Assembly (NCBI GenBank): GCA_051859505.1
Contig: JBHYFN010000014.1
Location: forward strand, 16,900 to 80,899
Source: JAFIEN01 sp051859505
GTDB lineage: Bacteria > Pseudomonadota > Alphaproteobacteria > Rhodobacterales > Rhodobacteraceae
Direction of reading: 5' to 3'
Length of the DNA stretch: 64,000 nt
A program made the position numbers and the translations under genes. Under the pieces are notes generated by a model. It had not been told where the DNA came from and ran no database searches. It worked only from the letters and a program-made list of their open reading frames with translations. This document shows, piece after piece, positions 51,302 to 61,182 of the stretch (the stretch's first letter is position 1; every line of letters begins with the position of its first letter).

Positions 51302-51346
51302 TTTGCAAATTTGGGTTTTTGCAAATCACATGATTTGCAAATTTGC
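51302..51346. promoter_or_regulatory. Three phased TTTGCAAA boxes upstream of pccB (candidate PccR operator)
   Basis: TTTGCAAA occurs at 51302-51309, 51318-51325 and 51334-51341, exactly 16 bp apart, and a partial TTTGC follows. The first lies in the palindrome CCAAATTT-TGC-AAATTTGG (51296-51314) and the second and third form GCAAATCA-CA-TGATTTGC (51321-51338). I recall that PccR was reported to recognise a TTTGCAAA repeat. The boxes are 67 to 111 bp before the pccB start. Confidence 0.7.
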
Positions 51347-51412
51347 CTCTTCGTGCTTCTGCCGAACGCTCCGACGGGCTAGGGTGGCCTGACTGACGGG
51401 AGGAGGACCGCC

Positions 51413-52945
<1,533 letters not shown>

Positions 52946-52964
52946 GGTCGGGGGGAACTTGCGG

Positions 52965-53393
52965 ATGGGGGCGTCAGGCAAAGGGATGCGCGCGGGGGCG
53001 GTGATGGCGGCGGCGCTTGGGGGGGCGGCTCTTTGCGGCTTGGCCCTTTGCGGCTCGGCAGCCTTGGCCGAGCCCTTTGCCACGCCTTCGGGTCTCGAGG
53101 TGCGGCTGTTCGATGTCGTGCTTGAACCCGAGGCCGGCATGGCGCGGTTCCGCTATCACGCCCCGGCGCTGGCGGGGGGGGCGGTCGGCTATCCCGAGGT
53201 CGCGTCCGATATCGTCTGGCTCTGCGAGGCCGTGGCCCTGCCCGCGCTTGACGCCAATGGCTGGGAGGCGGCGCGCATCACCGTGACGCTGGCCGACCGC
53301 GAGCTGCCTTTCGGCGCGATCGAGCCCGAGGCGATCCAGTTCATCGACGGGTTCGAGCGGCGCGAGGCGCGTTGCCTTTGGGAGGAGTTCTGA
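52965..53393 (+). CDS. DUF6497-like exported protein
   Basis: A 142-residue protein with a signal peptide (GKGMRAGAVMAAALGGAALC, cleavage after SAALA). The mature part reads FATPSGLEVRLFDVVLEPEA, WLCEAVALPALDANGWEAAR and ERREARCLWEEF and fits the DUF6497 family as I know it; function unknown. Two cysteines could pair in the periplasm. ATG 52965 with GGGGGGAAC upstream; an internal ATG at 52986 is also possible. It lies 19 bp after pccB and shares a TGATG junction with the next gene. Confidence 0.65.
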   Translation: MGASGKGMRAGAVMAAALGGAALCGLALCGSAALAEPFATPSGLEVRLFDVVLEPEAGMARFRYHAPALAGGAVGYPEVASDIVWLCEAVALPALDANGWEAARITVTLADRELPFGAIEPEAIQFIDGFERREARCLWEEF

Positions 53394-53737
53394 TGGAAAA
53401 GCACCGCGGCTTTCCCGGGCGGCTTCCGGGCACCGATCATCAGTTCACCATCCGCCGCGCGGCGAAGGAGGGGGCCAGCCGGCTGATCGCGCGCGAGAGG
53501 TTCCGCGACCGCCGCCCGGCCGACCGCGCCGCCGACCGCGCCTTTCTGGCGGCCCTCTGGGACCATTTCGGAGAAGAGCCCTTCGTCCGCGGCAACCTTG
53601 ATGCCGGGCGGCTGTCGTGGCTGTTCGGGCGCGAGGTGGTGCCGGCCGAGGAGCCCTTCGATCCCGAAAGCTATGACGCGCTGTTGCGGATCGATCTGGC
53701 CCGGGCGCAGGCCAGCTTTCCCGAGGTCTTCGAATGA
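53393..53737 (+). CDS. Hypothetical protein between pccB and pccA
   Basis: A 114-residue soluble protein starting at ATG 53393, which overlaps the TGA of the preceding gene (TGATG). It is rich in Arg and Asp/Glu: FTIRRAAKEGASRLIARERF, DRAFLAALWDHFGEEPFVRG and SYDALLRIDLARAQASFPEV. I recognise no domain. Its position in the pccB-to-pccA interval with tight coupling suggests it is part of the same transcript. Confidence 0.6.
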   Translation: MEKHRGFPGRLPGTDHQFTIRRAAKEGASRLIARERFRDRRPADRAADRAFLAALWDHFGEEPFVRGNLDAGRLSWLFGREVVPAEEPFDPESYDALLRIDLARAQASFPEVFE

Positions 53738-54179
53738 CGGAGGCGGCGCGGTTGCAGGGCGCGGGCGGGACGGGTGCAAAGCCTGTCGCCTGTGGGCGTG
53801 GTCCGCAACTTGAGCGGGAAATGGCCGATTTTGGCTCGGCCCTGAATTGCGCGCTTGGCCGGGCATCGCATGTGGGGCATCCTGTTCCTGCGGTTGATGC
53901 GTTCAGCAGCGCTGCGGCCGCGGATTGTCAAGACCGTTACCCTTCCCCTGTGATGCGGCCCGGCCCCCAAAGGTCCGGGTCGCATTTTTCGTGCCGGAGC
54001 GGGCGACGGAAGGGGACGGCTGCATCGGAGCCGGGCCTGTCGCCCGAAAGCGCCAATCTCGGCGCGAACACGCCTTTTTCAGGCCCTGACGGGGCAGGCA
54101 TGGAAAACCCTGCTTGTGCGGCGGGGCGCGAAATGGCACTGATTCGTGTATCTGGGGCAAAGACATCAGGAGAACGACC
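53738..54179. other. Spacer with an intrinsic terminator, possible small RNA locus
   Basis: About 440 bp. A long frame crosses it but has no codon-bias or family support. A clear terminator sits at 53953-53989, more than 200 bp from the nearest upstream stop codon, so an independent short transcript ending there is possible. The second half must carry the promoter of the small lipoprotein gene. Confidence 0.5.
53953..53989 (+). terminator. Rho-independent terminator
   Basis: ATGCGGCCCGG (53953-53963) pairs with CCGGGTCGCAT (53975-53985, one G-T pair), followed by a T-run. It is the best intrinsic terminator in the window. Confidence 0.8.
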
Positions 54180-54398
54180 ATGGCAAATACACTCAAGATC
54201 ACGGCGCTTGTCGCCGGGCTCGCAGCCCTCGCGGCCTGCGGCGAAACCCCCATCGAACGCACGGCGACCGGCGCTGTCGGCGGCGCGGCCCTGGCCCAGG
54301 TTCTGGGCGAGGACGTGGCAGCCGGCGCGCTCATCGGCGGTGCGGCCGGTGGGCTTGGCACCTGCGCCGTCAATCCCAACGCGCGCGGCTGCTTCTAA
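54180..54398 (+). CDS. Small glycine-zipper lipoprotein
   Basis: A 72-residue protein. MANTLKITALVAGLAALAAC ends in a LAAC lipobox. The mature part has repeated small residues (GAVGGAALAQVLGEDVAAGA and LIGGAAGGLGTC), a glycine-zipper pattern typical of membrane-associated small lipoproteins. Function unknown. ATG 54180 with CAGGAGAACGACC. Its own terminator follows at 54429, so it is expressed apart from pccA. Confidence 0.7.
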   Translation: MANTLKITALVAGLAALAACGETPIERTATGAVGGAALAQVLGEDVAAGALIGGAAGGLGTCAVNPNARGCF

Positions 54399-54428
54399 GC
54401 CTTACGGCGCATCGCGCCGGTATCGTTT

Positions 54429-54462
54429 GGCCGTCGGGGGTATCGCCCCCGGCGGCCTTTTT
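54429..54462 (+). terminator. Rho-independent terminator after the small lipoprotein gene
   Basis: A GC-rich stem GGCCGTCGGGGG / CCCCCGGCGGCC around loop TATCG (54429-54457), followed directly by TTTTT (54458-54462). It lies 24 bp before the pccA start and should insulate pccA from the lipoprotein transcript. Confidence 0.85.
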
Positions 54463-54485
54463 GCGTCCAGAAGGTCCTGACCCCC

Positions 54486-56486
54486 ATGTTCAAGAAGATC
54501 CTCATCGCCAATCGCGGCGAAATCGCCTGCCGCGTGATCAAGACGGCCCGCAGGATGGGGATTGCCACCGTGGCGATCTATTCCGACGCGGATCGCCATG
54601 CGCTGCATGTCAGGATGGCGGATGAAGCGGTCCATATCGGGCCGGCGCCGGCCAACCAGTCCTATATCGTGATCGAGCGGGTCATGGAGGCGATCCGCGC
54701 CACCGGGGCCGAGGCGGTGCATCCCGGTTACGGCTTCCTGTCCGAGAATGCCCGTTTCGCCGAGGCACTCGAGGCCGAGGGCGTGGCCTTCATCGGCCCC
54801 CCCGTCCGCGCGATCGAGGCGATGGGCGACAAGATCACCTCGAAGAAGCTTGCCGCCGAGGCGGGTGTCAGCACCGTGCCGGGCTATATGGGCCTGATCG
54901 CGGATGCCGAGGAGGCGGTGAAGATCAGCCGCGAGATCGGCTATCCGGTGATGATCAAGGCTAGCGCGGGCGGCGGCGGCAAGGGGATGCGCATCGCCTG
55001 GACCGACGAGGAGGCGCGCGAAGGCTTCCAGTCCTCCAAGAACGAGGCGGCGGCCAGTTTCGGCGACGACCGCATCTTCATCGAGAAATTCGTGACCCAG
55101 CCCCGCCATATCGAGATCCAGGTCCTGGCCGACAGCCACGGCAACACGGTCTTCCTGCACGAACGCGAATGTTCGATCCAGCGGCGCAACCAGAAGGTCG
55201 TCGAAGAGGCGCCCTCGCCCTTCCTTGATCCTGCCACGCGCAAGGCGATGGGCGAACAGGCCTGCGCTCTGGCCGCCGCCGTGGGTTATGCCAGCGCGGG
55301 CACGGTGGAATTCATCGTCGACGGCGCGCGCAACTTCTATTTCCTCGAGATGAACACCCGGTTGCAGGTGGAACATCCCGTGACCGAGCTGATCACCGGC
55401 ATCGACCTTGTCGAACAGATGATCCGGGTCGCCGCCGGAGAGCGGCTGGGGTTCACGCAAGGCCAGATCCCGCTGAACGGCTGGGCGATGGAGAGTCGGC
55501 TTTATGCCGAAGATCCCTACCGCAACTTCCTGCCCTCGACCGGGCGGCTCACGCGCTATCGCCCCCCGGCCGAGGAGGCGGGCCCCTCGCATGCCGTGCG
55601 CAACGATACCGGCGTCTATGAAGGCGGCGAGATCAGCATGTTCTACGACCCGATGATCGCCAAGCTTTGCACCTGGGCGCCGACCCGGGCCGAGGCGATC
55701 GAGGGGATGCGCATCGCGCTGGACAGTTTCGAGGTCGAGGGGATCGGGCATAACCTGCCGTTCCTCTCGGCGGTGATGGATCATCCGAAATTCGTCTCGG
55801 GCGCAATGACCACCGCCTTCATCGCCGAGGAATGGCCCGAGGGCTTCGCCGGGGTGGAGCTGCCCGCGCCCGCGCTGCGCCGGGTCGCGGCAGCGGCGGC
55901 GGCGATGCACCGGATCGTCGAGATCCGCCGGGCGCGGATCTCGGGCCGGATGGACAATCACGAAAGGGTCGTGGGGGGCGATTGGGTCGTGGCGCTTCAG
56001 GGGCAGGAGTTCGCCTTGCGCGTCACCGCAGACCGCGCCGGGGCCGATATCGCCTTTGCCGATGGCGAGGTGATGCGCGTGACCGGCGACTGGACGCCCG
56101 GCGCGACGCTGGCGCGGCTGATGGTGGCGGGGGCGCCGTTCGTGCTCAAGGTCGGGCGGGCGACCTCGGGCTTCCGGCTGCGCACGCGGGGGGCGGATCT
56201 GCGCGTCACGGTGCGCACGCCCCGGCAGGCCGAACTGGCGGCGCTGATGCCGGTCAAGCTGCCGCCCGACACGTCGAAATTCCTGCTTTGTCCGATGCCG
56301 GGGCTGGTGGTGACGCTGGCCGTGGCCGAGGGCGACGAGGTTCAGGAGGGGCAGGCGCTTTGCACCGTCGAGGCGATGAAGATGGAGAACATCCTGCGCG
56401 CCGAACGGCGTGGCGTGGTGGCGCGGATCAATGCCGCGCCCGGCGACAGCCTCAAGGTCGATGACGTGATCATGGAGTTCGAGTGA
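54486..56486 (+). CDS. pccA: Propionyl-CoA carboxylase alpha subunit (biotin carboxylase and carrier)
   Basis: A 666-residue subunit with three parts: biotin carboxylase (1-445) starting MFKKILIANRGEIACRVI, with ATP-grasp motifs KASAGGGGKGMRIA and FLEMNTRLQVEHPVTE; a linking BT domain (about 500-590); and a biotinyl carrier domain ending with EAMKMEN, the biotin lysine being K632. ATG 54486. pccA is 1.5 kb from pccB, separated by three small genes, an arrangement seen in relatives. Confidence 0.96.
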   Translation: MFKKILIANRGEIACRVIKTARRMGIATVAIYSDADRHALHVRMADEAVHIGPAPANQSYIVIERVMEAIRATGAEAVHPGYGFLSENARFAEALEAEGVAFIGPPVRAIEAMGDKITSKKLAAEAGVSTVPGYMGLIADAEEAVKISREIGYPVMIKASAGGGGKGMRIAWTDEEAREGFQSSKNEAAASFGDDRIFIEKFVTQPRHIEIQVLADSHGNTVFLHERECSIQRRNQKVVEEAPSPFLDPATRKAMGEQACALAAAVGYASAGTVEFIVDGARNFYFLEMNTRLQVEHPVTELITGIDLVEQMIRVAAGERLGFTQGQIPLNGWAMESRLYAEDPYRNFLPSTGRLTRYRPPAEEAGPSHAVRNDTGVYEGGEISMFYDPMIAKLCTWAPTRAEAIEGMRIALDSFEVEGIGHNLPFLSAVMDHPKFVSGAMTTAFIAEEWPEGFAGVELPAPALRRVAAAAAAMHRIVEIRRARISGRMDNHERVVGGDWVVALQGQEFALRVTADRAGADIAFADGEVMRVTGDWTPGATLARLMVAGAPFVLKVGRATSGFRLRTRGADLRVTVRTPRQAELAALMPVKLPPDTSKFLLCPMPGLVVTLAVAEGDEVQEGQALCTVEAMKMENILRAERRGVVARINAAPGDSLKVDDVIMEFE

Positions 56487-56512
56487 CGCCGATGCGCCCC
56501 AGCCGATCCGCC

Positions 56513-57037
56513 TTACTGAGAGCCCAGACGCTCGCGGATTTCCTGAATGCGCAGCGGCAGCTTGTCGATCTGGCGCGACACCTCGCGCATGTCCCAGGGT
56601 TCGGCCTTGCGCATGTTGACCCGGCCCATCTTGTCGATCAGCACGAGGCTGAAGCCCCGCGGGCGCAGCTGGGTGCGCAGGTCGCTGCGGTTGGTCGTGT
56701 CGGTGTCGAGGATCAGGATCACGTCGCGGATCACCATGGCCTGGATATCGGCCTCGATCAGGCGGATCTGTTCGAGATAGGCGGGCTGGTTCGGGCTGTC
56801 GGCAAAGACGATCAGGGGCCGGGCGATGAATTCAAGCTCGGCCAGGTTGATCTCGGAGCCGTCGAAGAACGTGGTGGGATCGGCCTGCCAGCGCTCGACC
56901 ACGCTAAGGTCGGCCATATCGGTCGCATTCTCGGTGGCATCGTCATCGGTGACGACGGCCAGCTCTTGCGCCTGCGCCGAAATCGGTGCGAAGGCCGCGA
57001 AAACAAAAGCAAAAAGCCAGGGCGCGATATTCCTCAT
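56513..57037 (-). CDS. DUF4174 domain exported protein
   Basis: A 174-residue protein with a signal peptide (MRNIAPWLFAFVFAAFAPIS, cleavage near SAQAQ). The mature part has a region ARPLIVFADSPNQPAYLEQI and DVILILDTDTTNRSDLRTQL, then RPRGFSLVLIDKMGRVNMRK, matching DUF4174, a thioredoxin-like fold without the CxxC pair. Function unknown. ATG 57037. It is convergent with pccA and close to its end. Confidence 0.75.
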   Translation of the reverse strand: MRNIAPWLFAFVFAAFAPISAQAQELAVVTDDDATENATDMADLSVVERWQADPTTFFDGSEINLAELEFIARPLIVFADSPNQPAYLEQIRLIEADIQAMVIRDVILILDTDTTNRSDLRTQLRPRGFSLVLIDKMGRVNMRKAEPWDMREVSRQIDKLPLRIQEIRERLGSQ

Positions 57038-57201
57038 GCCCTTGGATATAGGCAGGGCCTGCGAAAAAGCGAAGCCCTTCCGCACACCGACCGCAACAAT
57101 TTTATGTTTAAGCCGTCGCTCATGAAGTTCGCGCCATGCTGATCGCCGCCGGACCAGTCACATCGCCCGATGTGTCCGTCCGGGTCTGGGCGAGGCGGAT
57201 C

Positions 57202-58224
57202 ATGGACTTCATCCTTCACTGCGGCGCGCATCGCTGCGCGACCACAAGCTTCCAGCGCGCGCTGGAACGCAGCGGCGCGGGGCTGTTGGCGGGCGGGGTC
57301 GTGGCCTGGACGCCGGAACGGGCGCGGCGCGGGTTGTTGGGCGGGGTGCTGAAGCAGCCCTCGCGCGTTCTGCCGCAACATGACCGCCGCGCCGAACGGG
57401 CCGCGCGCGACATCGCGGTCGAACGGGCCGTGCTGGAACGCGCGGGCGTGCCCGTCCTGCTCTTGAGCGAAGAGAATGCCATCGGTTCGATCCTGACCAA
57501 TCTGCGCAGCGGCATGCTTTATCCCGATCTGGCGGCGCGCATAGCGCGGCTGCGGCAGGCGATCCCGGGGCCGTGGCGGCGCATCGGCCTGTCGATCCGG
57601 CGGCTGGATGATTACTGGACCTCTTGCCTGAGCTTCGGCATCGCGCAGGGCCATCCGCCGCCCGAGGCCGCGCTGAGCGAACGGCTGGCGGCACAGGCGC
57701 TGCGGCGGGGCTGGCGGCATGTGGCCATCGACCTGGCCTGCGCCGCGCCCGAGGCCGAGATCGTGATCCTGCCGCATGAAAACTTTGCCGGGCGCGCGGA
57801 AGAACAGCTCTCTGCCCTGCTGGACGGTCGCGCCCCGCCACCCCTGGCCAATGACGAGCGTCGCCACAACGCCAGCCCCTCGGCCACCGACCTGCGCCGG
57901 ATGCTGGCCAGTCGGGCCGGGGCCGGGCCTGCTGGGCCTGCTGGGCCTGCCGAGCCTGCCGGGCCTGCCGACCCTGCCGCCGTCCTCCCCGAGGCGACCG
58001 GCCGCTGGACCCCCTTCACCGAAGACCAGCGCCGCCTTCTGGGCGCGCAGTATGACGAGGATCTGGCATGGTTCGCCGCCGGGGCGGGCGGGCTGGCCCG
58101 GATCGGACGGGGGCGCCGGGCACAGGCTGGCCAGGCCGCGCAGGCCGCCCTTGCCGGCCCCCACATCCCCGGCTCCGTCATTCTTGGCCGGGGCTCCGGC
58201 CTTGCCAATCCGGCCTTGCCCTGA
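57202..58224 (+). CDS. Sulfotransferase-like protein of unknown function with Gly-Pro-Ala insert
   Basis: A 340-residue protein starting MDFILHCGAHRCATTSFQRA. That opening resembles the 5'-phosphosulfate-binding loop of sulfotransferases (H-x-G-x-H-K-T-G-T-T), but the rest is too divergent to assign. A collagen-like segment GPAGPAGPAEPAGPADPA, encoded by nine-base repeats near 57925-57980, splits the C-terminal region. ATG 57202 with GAGGCGGATC upstream; an in-frame ATG at 57136 is less likely. Its role is unknown. Confidence 0.55.
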   Translation: MDFILHCGAHRCATTSFQRALERSGAGLLAGGVVAWTPERARRGLLGGVLKQPSRVLPQHDRRAERAARDIAVERAVLERAGVPVLLLSEENAIGSILTNLRSGMLYPDLAARIARLRQAIPGPWRRIGLSIRRLDDYWTSCLSFGIAQGHPPPEAALSERLAAQALRRGWRHVAIDLACAAPEAEIVILPHENFAGRAEEQLSALLDGRAPPPLANDERRHNASPSATDLRRMLASRAGAGPAGPAGPAEPAGPADPAAVLPEATGRWTPFTEDQRRLLGAQYDEDLAWFAAGAGGLARIGRGRRAQAGQAAQAALAGPHIPGSVILGRGSGLANPALP

Positions 58225-58318
58225 CCCGCATGCCCTGAGCCACAGGCCCTGACCCGCCACGCCTTGACCGCCTGCCCTGAGCCGCCACACCCTGAGCCGA
58301 AACTGGAAGGAACACATC

Positions 58319-60448
58319 ATGGGAGACCGATCCGACTGGAGCGCCCGGGCCCGCAGCGAACTCAAGGGCCGCGATCCCGAAAGCCTGGTCTGGCAGACGC
58401 TGGAGGGGATCCCCGTCAAGCCGCTTTACCTGCCCGAGGATGCCACGGGCCTTGCCCATATGGGCAGCCTGCCGGGCGAGGCGCCCTTCACCCGCGGCGT
58501 CAAGGCCACGATGTATGCCGGCCGCCCCTGGACGATCCGGCAATATGCGGGGTTCTCGACGGCCGAGGAATCCAACGCCTTCTACCGCCGGGCGCTTGCC
58601 GCCGGTCAGCAGGGCGTCTCGGTCGCCTTCGACCTGGCCACCCATCGCGGCTATGACAGCGACCATCCAAGGGTCGAGGGGGATGTGGGCAAGGCCGGGG
58701 TCGCCATCGACTCGGTCGAGGACATGAAGATCCTCTTCGACGGCATCCCGCTGGACCAGGTCTCGGTCTCGATGACGATGAACGGGGCGGTGATCCCGGT
58801 GCTGGCCAGTTTCATCGTCGCCGGAGAGGAGCAGGGGCACGACCGCGCGCTCTTGTCCGGCACGATCCAGAACGATATTCTCAAGGAGTTCATGGTCCGC
58901 AACACCTATGTCTATCCGCCCGAACCCTCGATGCGGATCGTGGCGGATATCATCGAATATACAGCGGCCTGCATGCCGAAGTTCAACTCGATCTCGATCT
59001 CGGGCTACCACATGCAGGAGGCGGGTGCGAACCTCGTGCAGGAGCTGGCCTTCACGCTGGCCGACGGGCGGGAATATGTGCGCACGGCGATTGCGCGCGG
59101 CATGGATGTGGATGCCTTCGCGCCGCGCCTGTCGTTCTTCTTCGCCATCGGCATGAATTTCTTCATGGAGGCGGCGAAGCTCCGCGCCGCGCGGTTCCTG
59201 TGGCACCGGATCATGACCGAATTCGGCGCGAAAAAGCCCACAAGCCTGATGCTGCGCACCCATTGCCAGACCTCGGGCGTGAGCCTGCAGGAGCAGGATC
59301 CCTACAACAACGTCGTCCGCACGGCCTATGAGGCGATGAGCGCGGTTCTGGGCGGCACCCAGTCGCTGCACACCAATGCGTTGGACGAGGCGATCGCGCT
59401 GCCCACCGATTTCGCCGCCCGAATTGCGCGCAATACGCAGTTGATATTGCAGGAAGAAACCGGGGTCACGAAGGTCGTCGATCCGCTGGCCGGGTCTTAC
59501 TATGTCGAGGCGCTGACGAATGATCTGGCCGAGGCCGCCTGGGCCCTGATCGAGGAGGTCGAGGAGATGGGCGGCATGACCAAGGCGGTGGCCAGCGGCA
59601 TGCCCAAGCTTCGGATCGAGGAATCGGCGGCCAAACGGCAGGCCGCCATCGACCGGGGCGACGAGGTGATCGTCGGCGTCAACAAATACCGCAAGGACGA
59701 GGAAGACCCGATCGACATCCGCGCCATCGACAACCACGCCGTGCGCGAGGCCCAGATCGCGCGTCTGACCCGCATCCGCGCCACCCGCGACGAGGGCGCC
59801 TGTCAGGCAGCACTCGCCGAGGTCGAACGCCGCGCGGCCCAGGGCGGCAACCTTCTCGACGCGGCGGTCGAGGCCGCCCGCGCCCGTGCAACCGTCGGAG
59901 AGATCAGCATGGCCATGGAAAAGGTCTTCGGCCGCCACCGCGCCGAGGTAAAGACCCTCGCCGGCGTCTATGGCGCGGCCTATGAGGGCGACGAGGGCTT
60001 CGCCGCGATCCAGAAGGACGTGGAGGCCTTTGCCGAGGAAGAGGGCCGCCGGCCCCGGATGCTGGTCGTCAAGATGGGGCAGGACGGGCATGACCGCGGC
60101 GCCAAGGTGATCGCCACGGCCTTTGCCGATATCGGCTTTGACGTGGATGTCGGCCCGCTGTTCCAGACGCCCGAAGAGGCCGCACAGGACGCCATCGACA
60201 ATGACGTGCATGTCGTCGGCATCTCGTCCCAGGCGGCGGGGCACCGGACGCTTGCGCCCAAGCTGGTCGCGGCGCTGAAGGCGGCGGGGGCGGGGGATGT
60301 CATCGTCATCTGCGGCGGTGTGATCCCGCAGCAGGACTATGCCTTTCTGGAAGAGGCCGGCGTCAAGGCGATCTTCGGCCCCGGCACCAATATCCCGAAG
60401 GCGGCACAGGATATCCTGCGCCTGATCCGCGAGGCGCGTTCGGCCTAG
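58319..60448 (+). CDS. mcm: Methylmalonyl-CoA mutase
   Basis: A 709-residue adenosylcobalamin-dependent mutase converting (R)-methylmalonyl-CoA to succinyl-CoA. The N-terminal barrel has TMYAGRPWTIRQYAGFSTAE, MTMNGAVIPVLASFIVAGEE and LRTHCQTSGVSLQEQDPYNN. The C-terminal B12 domain has KMGQDGHDRGAKVIATAFAD with the cobalt-ligating histidine H591 in D-x-H-x-x-G. Single-chain type as in most alphaproteobacteria. ATG 58319 has GGAAGGAACACATC upstream. It completes propionyl-CoA assimilation with PccAB; the epimerase is not in the window. Confidence 0.97.
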   Translation: MGDRSDWSARARSELKGRDPESLVWQTLEGIPVKPLYLPEDATGLAHMGSLPGEAPFTRGVKATMYAGRPWTIRQYAGFSTAEESNAFYRRALAAGQQGVSVAFDLATHRGYDSDHPRVEGDVGKAGVAIDSVEDMKILFDGIPLDQVSVSMTMNGAVIPVLASFIVAGEEQGHDRALLSGTIQNDILKEFMVRNTYVYPPEPSMRIVADIIEYTAACMPKFNSISISGYHMQEAGANLVQELAFTLADGREYVRTAIARGMDVDAFAPRLSFFFAIGMNFFMEAAKLRAARFLWHRIMTEFGAKKPTSLMLRTHCQTSGVSLQEQDPYNNVVRTAYEAMSAVLGGTQSLHTNALDEAIALPTDFAARIARNTQLILQEETGVTKVVDPLAGSYYVEALTNDLAEAAWALIEEVEEMGGMTKAVASGMPKLRIEESAAKRQAAIDRGDEVIVGVNKYRKDEEDPIDIRAIDNHAVREAQIARLTRIRATRDEGACQAALAEVERRAAQGGNLLDAAVEAARARATVGEISMAMEKVFGRHRAEVKTLAGVYGAAYEGDEGFAAIQKDVEAFAEEEGRRPRMLVVKMGQDGHDRGAKVIATAFADIGFDVDVGPLFQTPEEAAQDAIDNDVHVVGISSQAAGHRTLAPKLVAALKAAGAGDVIVICGGVIPQQDYAFLEEAGVKAIFGPGTNIPKAAQDILRLIREARSA

Positions 60449-60571
60449 GCGCCCGATCGCCGGGGCGCGATGGCGCGATCCGTTCGACGGAGGGGAAGGA
60501 CGCGCCGGGGCGCAGGGCCTGCCCGCAGGCGCGCGCCCGGCCGCGCGCCCTGCCCCCGGGCGGGCCGGTCC

Positions 60572-61081
60572 TCAGGCTTCGGCCAGCACCGACCGCCGCG
60601 CCCATCGGGCGACGGCTTCGGGATCGCCGGGCAGGGGCTGCGCCAGCCCGCCGGCGAAGTCCAGAAAGGCGGGAAGGTTCAGCCCGTTCACCCCCAGCAG
60701 GACCGGCAGGCCGCGCCCCGCAGCCTCGGCGATCACGGGAACAAGGCCGCGCCCCAGCGCCTCCTGCTTGCCGAACTTGTTGACGACAAGGAGGGCGGCG
60801 CCGTCCAGCCGCCGCGCGACCTCGACCACCGCCGTCTCGAGCACATCCCCGTCCAGCCGGCAGCCCCGCGCACCCGGCCCCAGATCCTGGCTGATCCGCA
60901 GGACCGGCCCGTCGGGCAGCACGCGCAGGTCCATGTCGCAGACATGGCCTCCGGCCTGTTCGAGGTTGGTCTGAACCGTGCCGGCAAGGGGCAGCCCGCC
61001 CGCGGTCAGGATCCCGACCGCCTGTGCCAGGCAGGCATCCGTGGCGCCCCGTCCGGGCAGGCTGACATATCCGATCCGCAT
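60572..61081 (-). CDS. DUF2478 domain protein
   Basis: A 169-residue protein starting MRIGYVSLPGRGATDACLAQ. Conserved pieces are LAGTVQTNLEQAGGHVCDMD, GARGCRLDGDVLETAVVEVA and LLVVNKFGKQEALGRGLVPV, as in DUF2478, a family often beside molybdenum or nitrate-reductase genes and possibly nucleotide-binding. The ATG at 61079-61081 is preferred because GGAG lies six bases upstream; the ATG two codons earlier abuts it. Downstream of the nar-linked PpiC gene. Confidence 0.75.
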   Translation of the reverse strand: MRIGYVSLPGRGATDACLAQAVGILTAGGLPLAGTVQTNLEQAGGHVCDMDLRVLPDGPVLRISQDLGPGARGCRLDGDVLETAVVEVARRLDGAALLVVNKFGKQEALGRGLVPVIAEAAGRGLPVLLGVNGLNLPAFLDFAGGLAQPLPGDPEAVARWARRSVLAEA

Positions 61082-61182
61082 GCGCATCTCCTGTGCTTTG
61101 CCGGCGGGGCCAGGCGGCCGGTGCCGGGGCTGAATTGCTGTTTGTCGGGCGTTGGTGAGTGGGGTCATGGGCCGTTTCGCAG

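Noticed and set aside
53734..54480. 248-residue frame between pccB-side genes and pccA
   Set aside because: It runs through two terminators and the small lipoprotein gene; no codon bias or domain. The lipoprotein in another frame has a ribosome site and lipobox.
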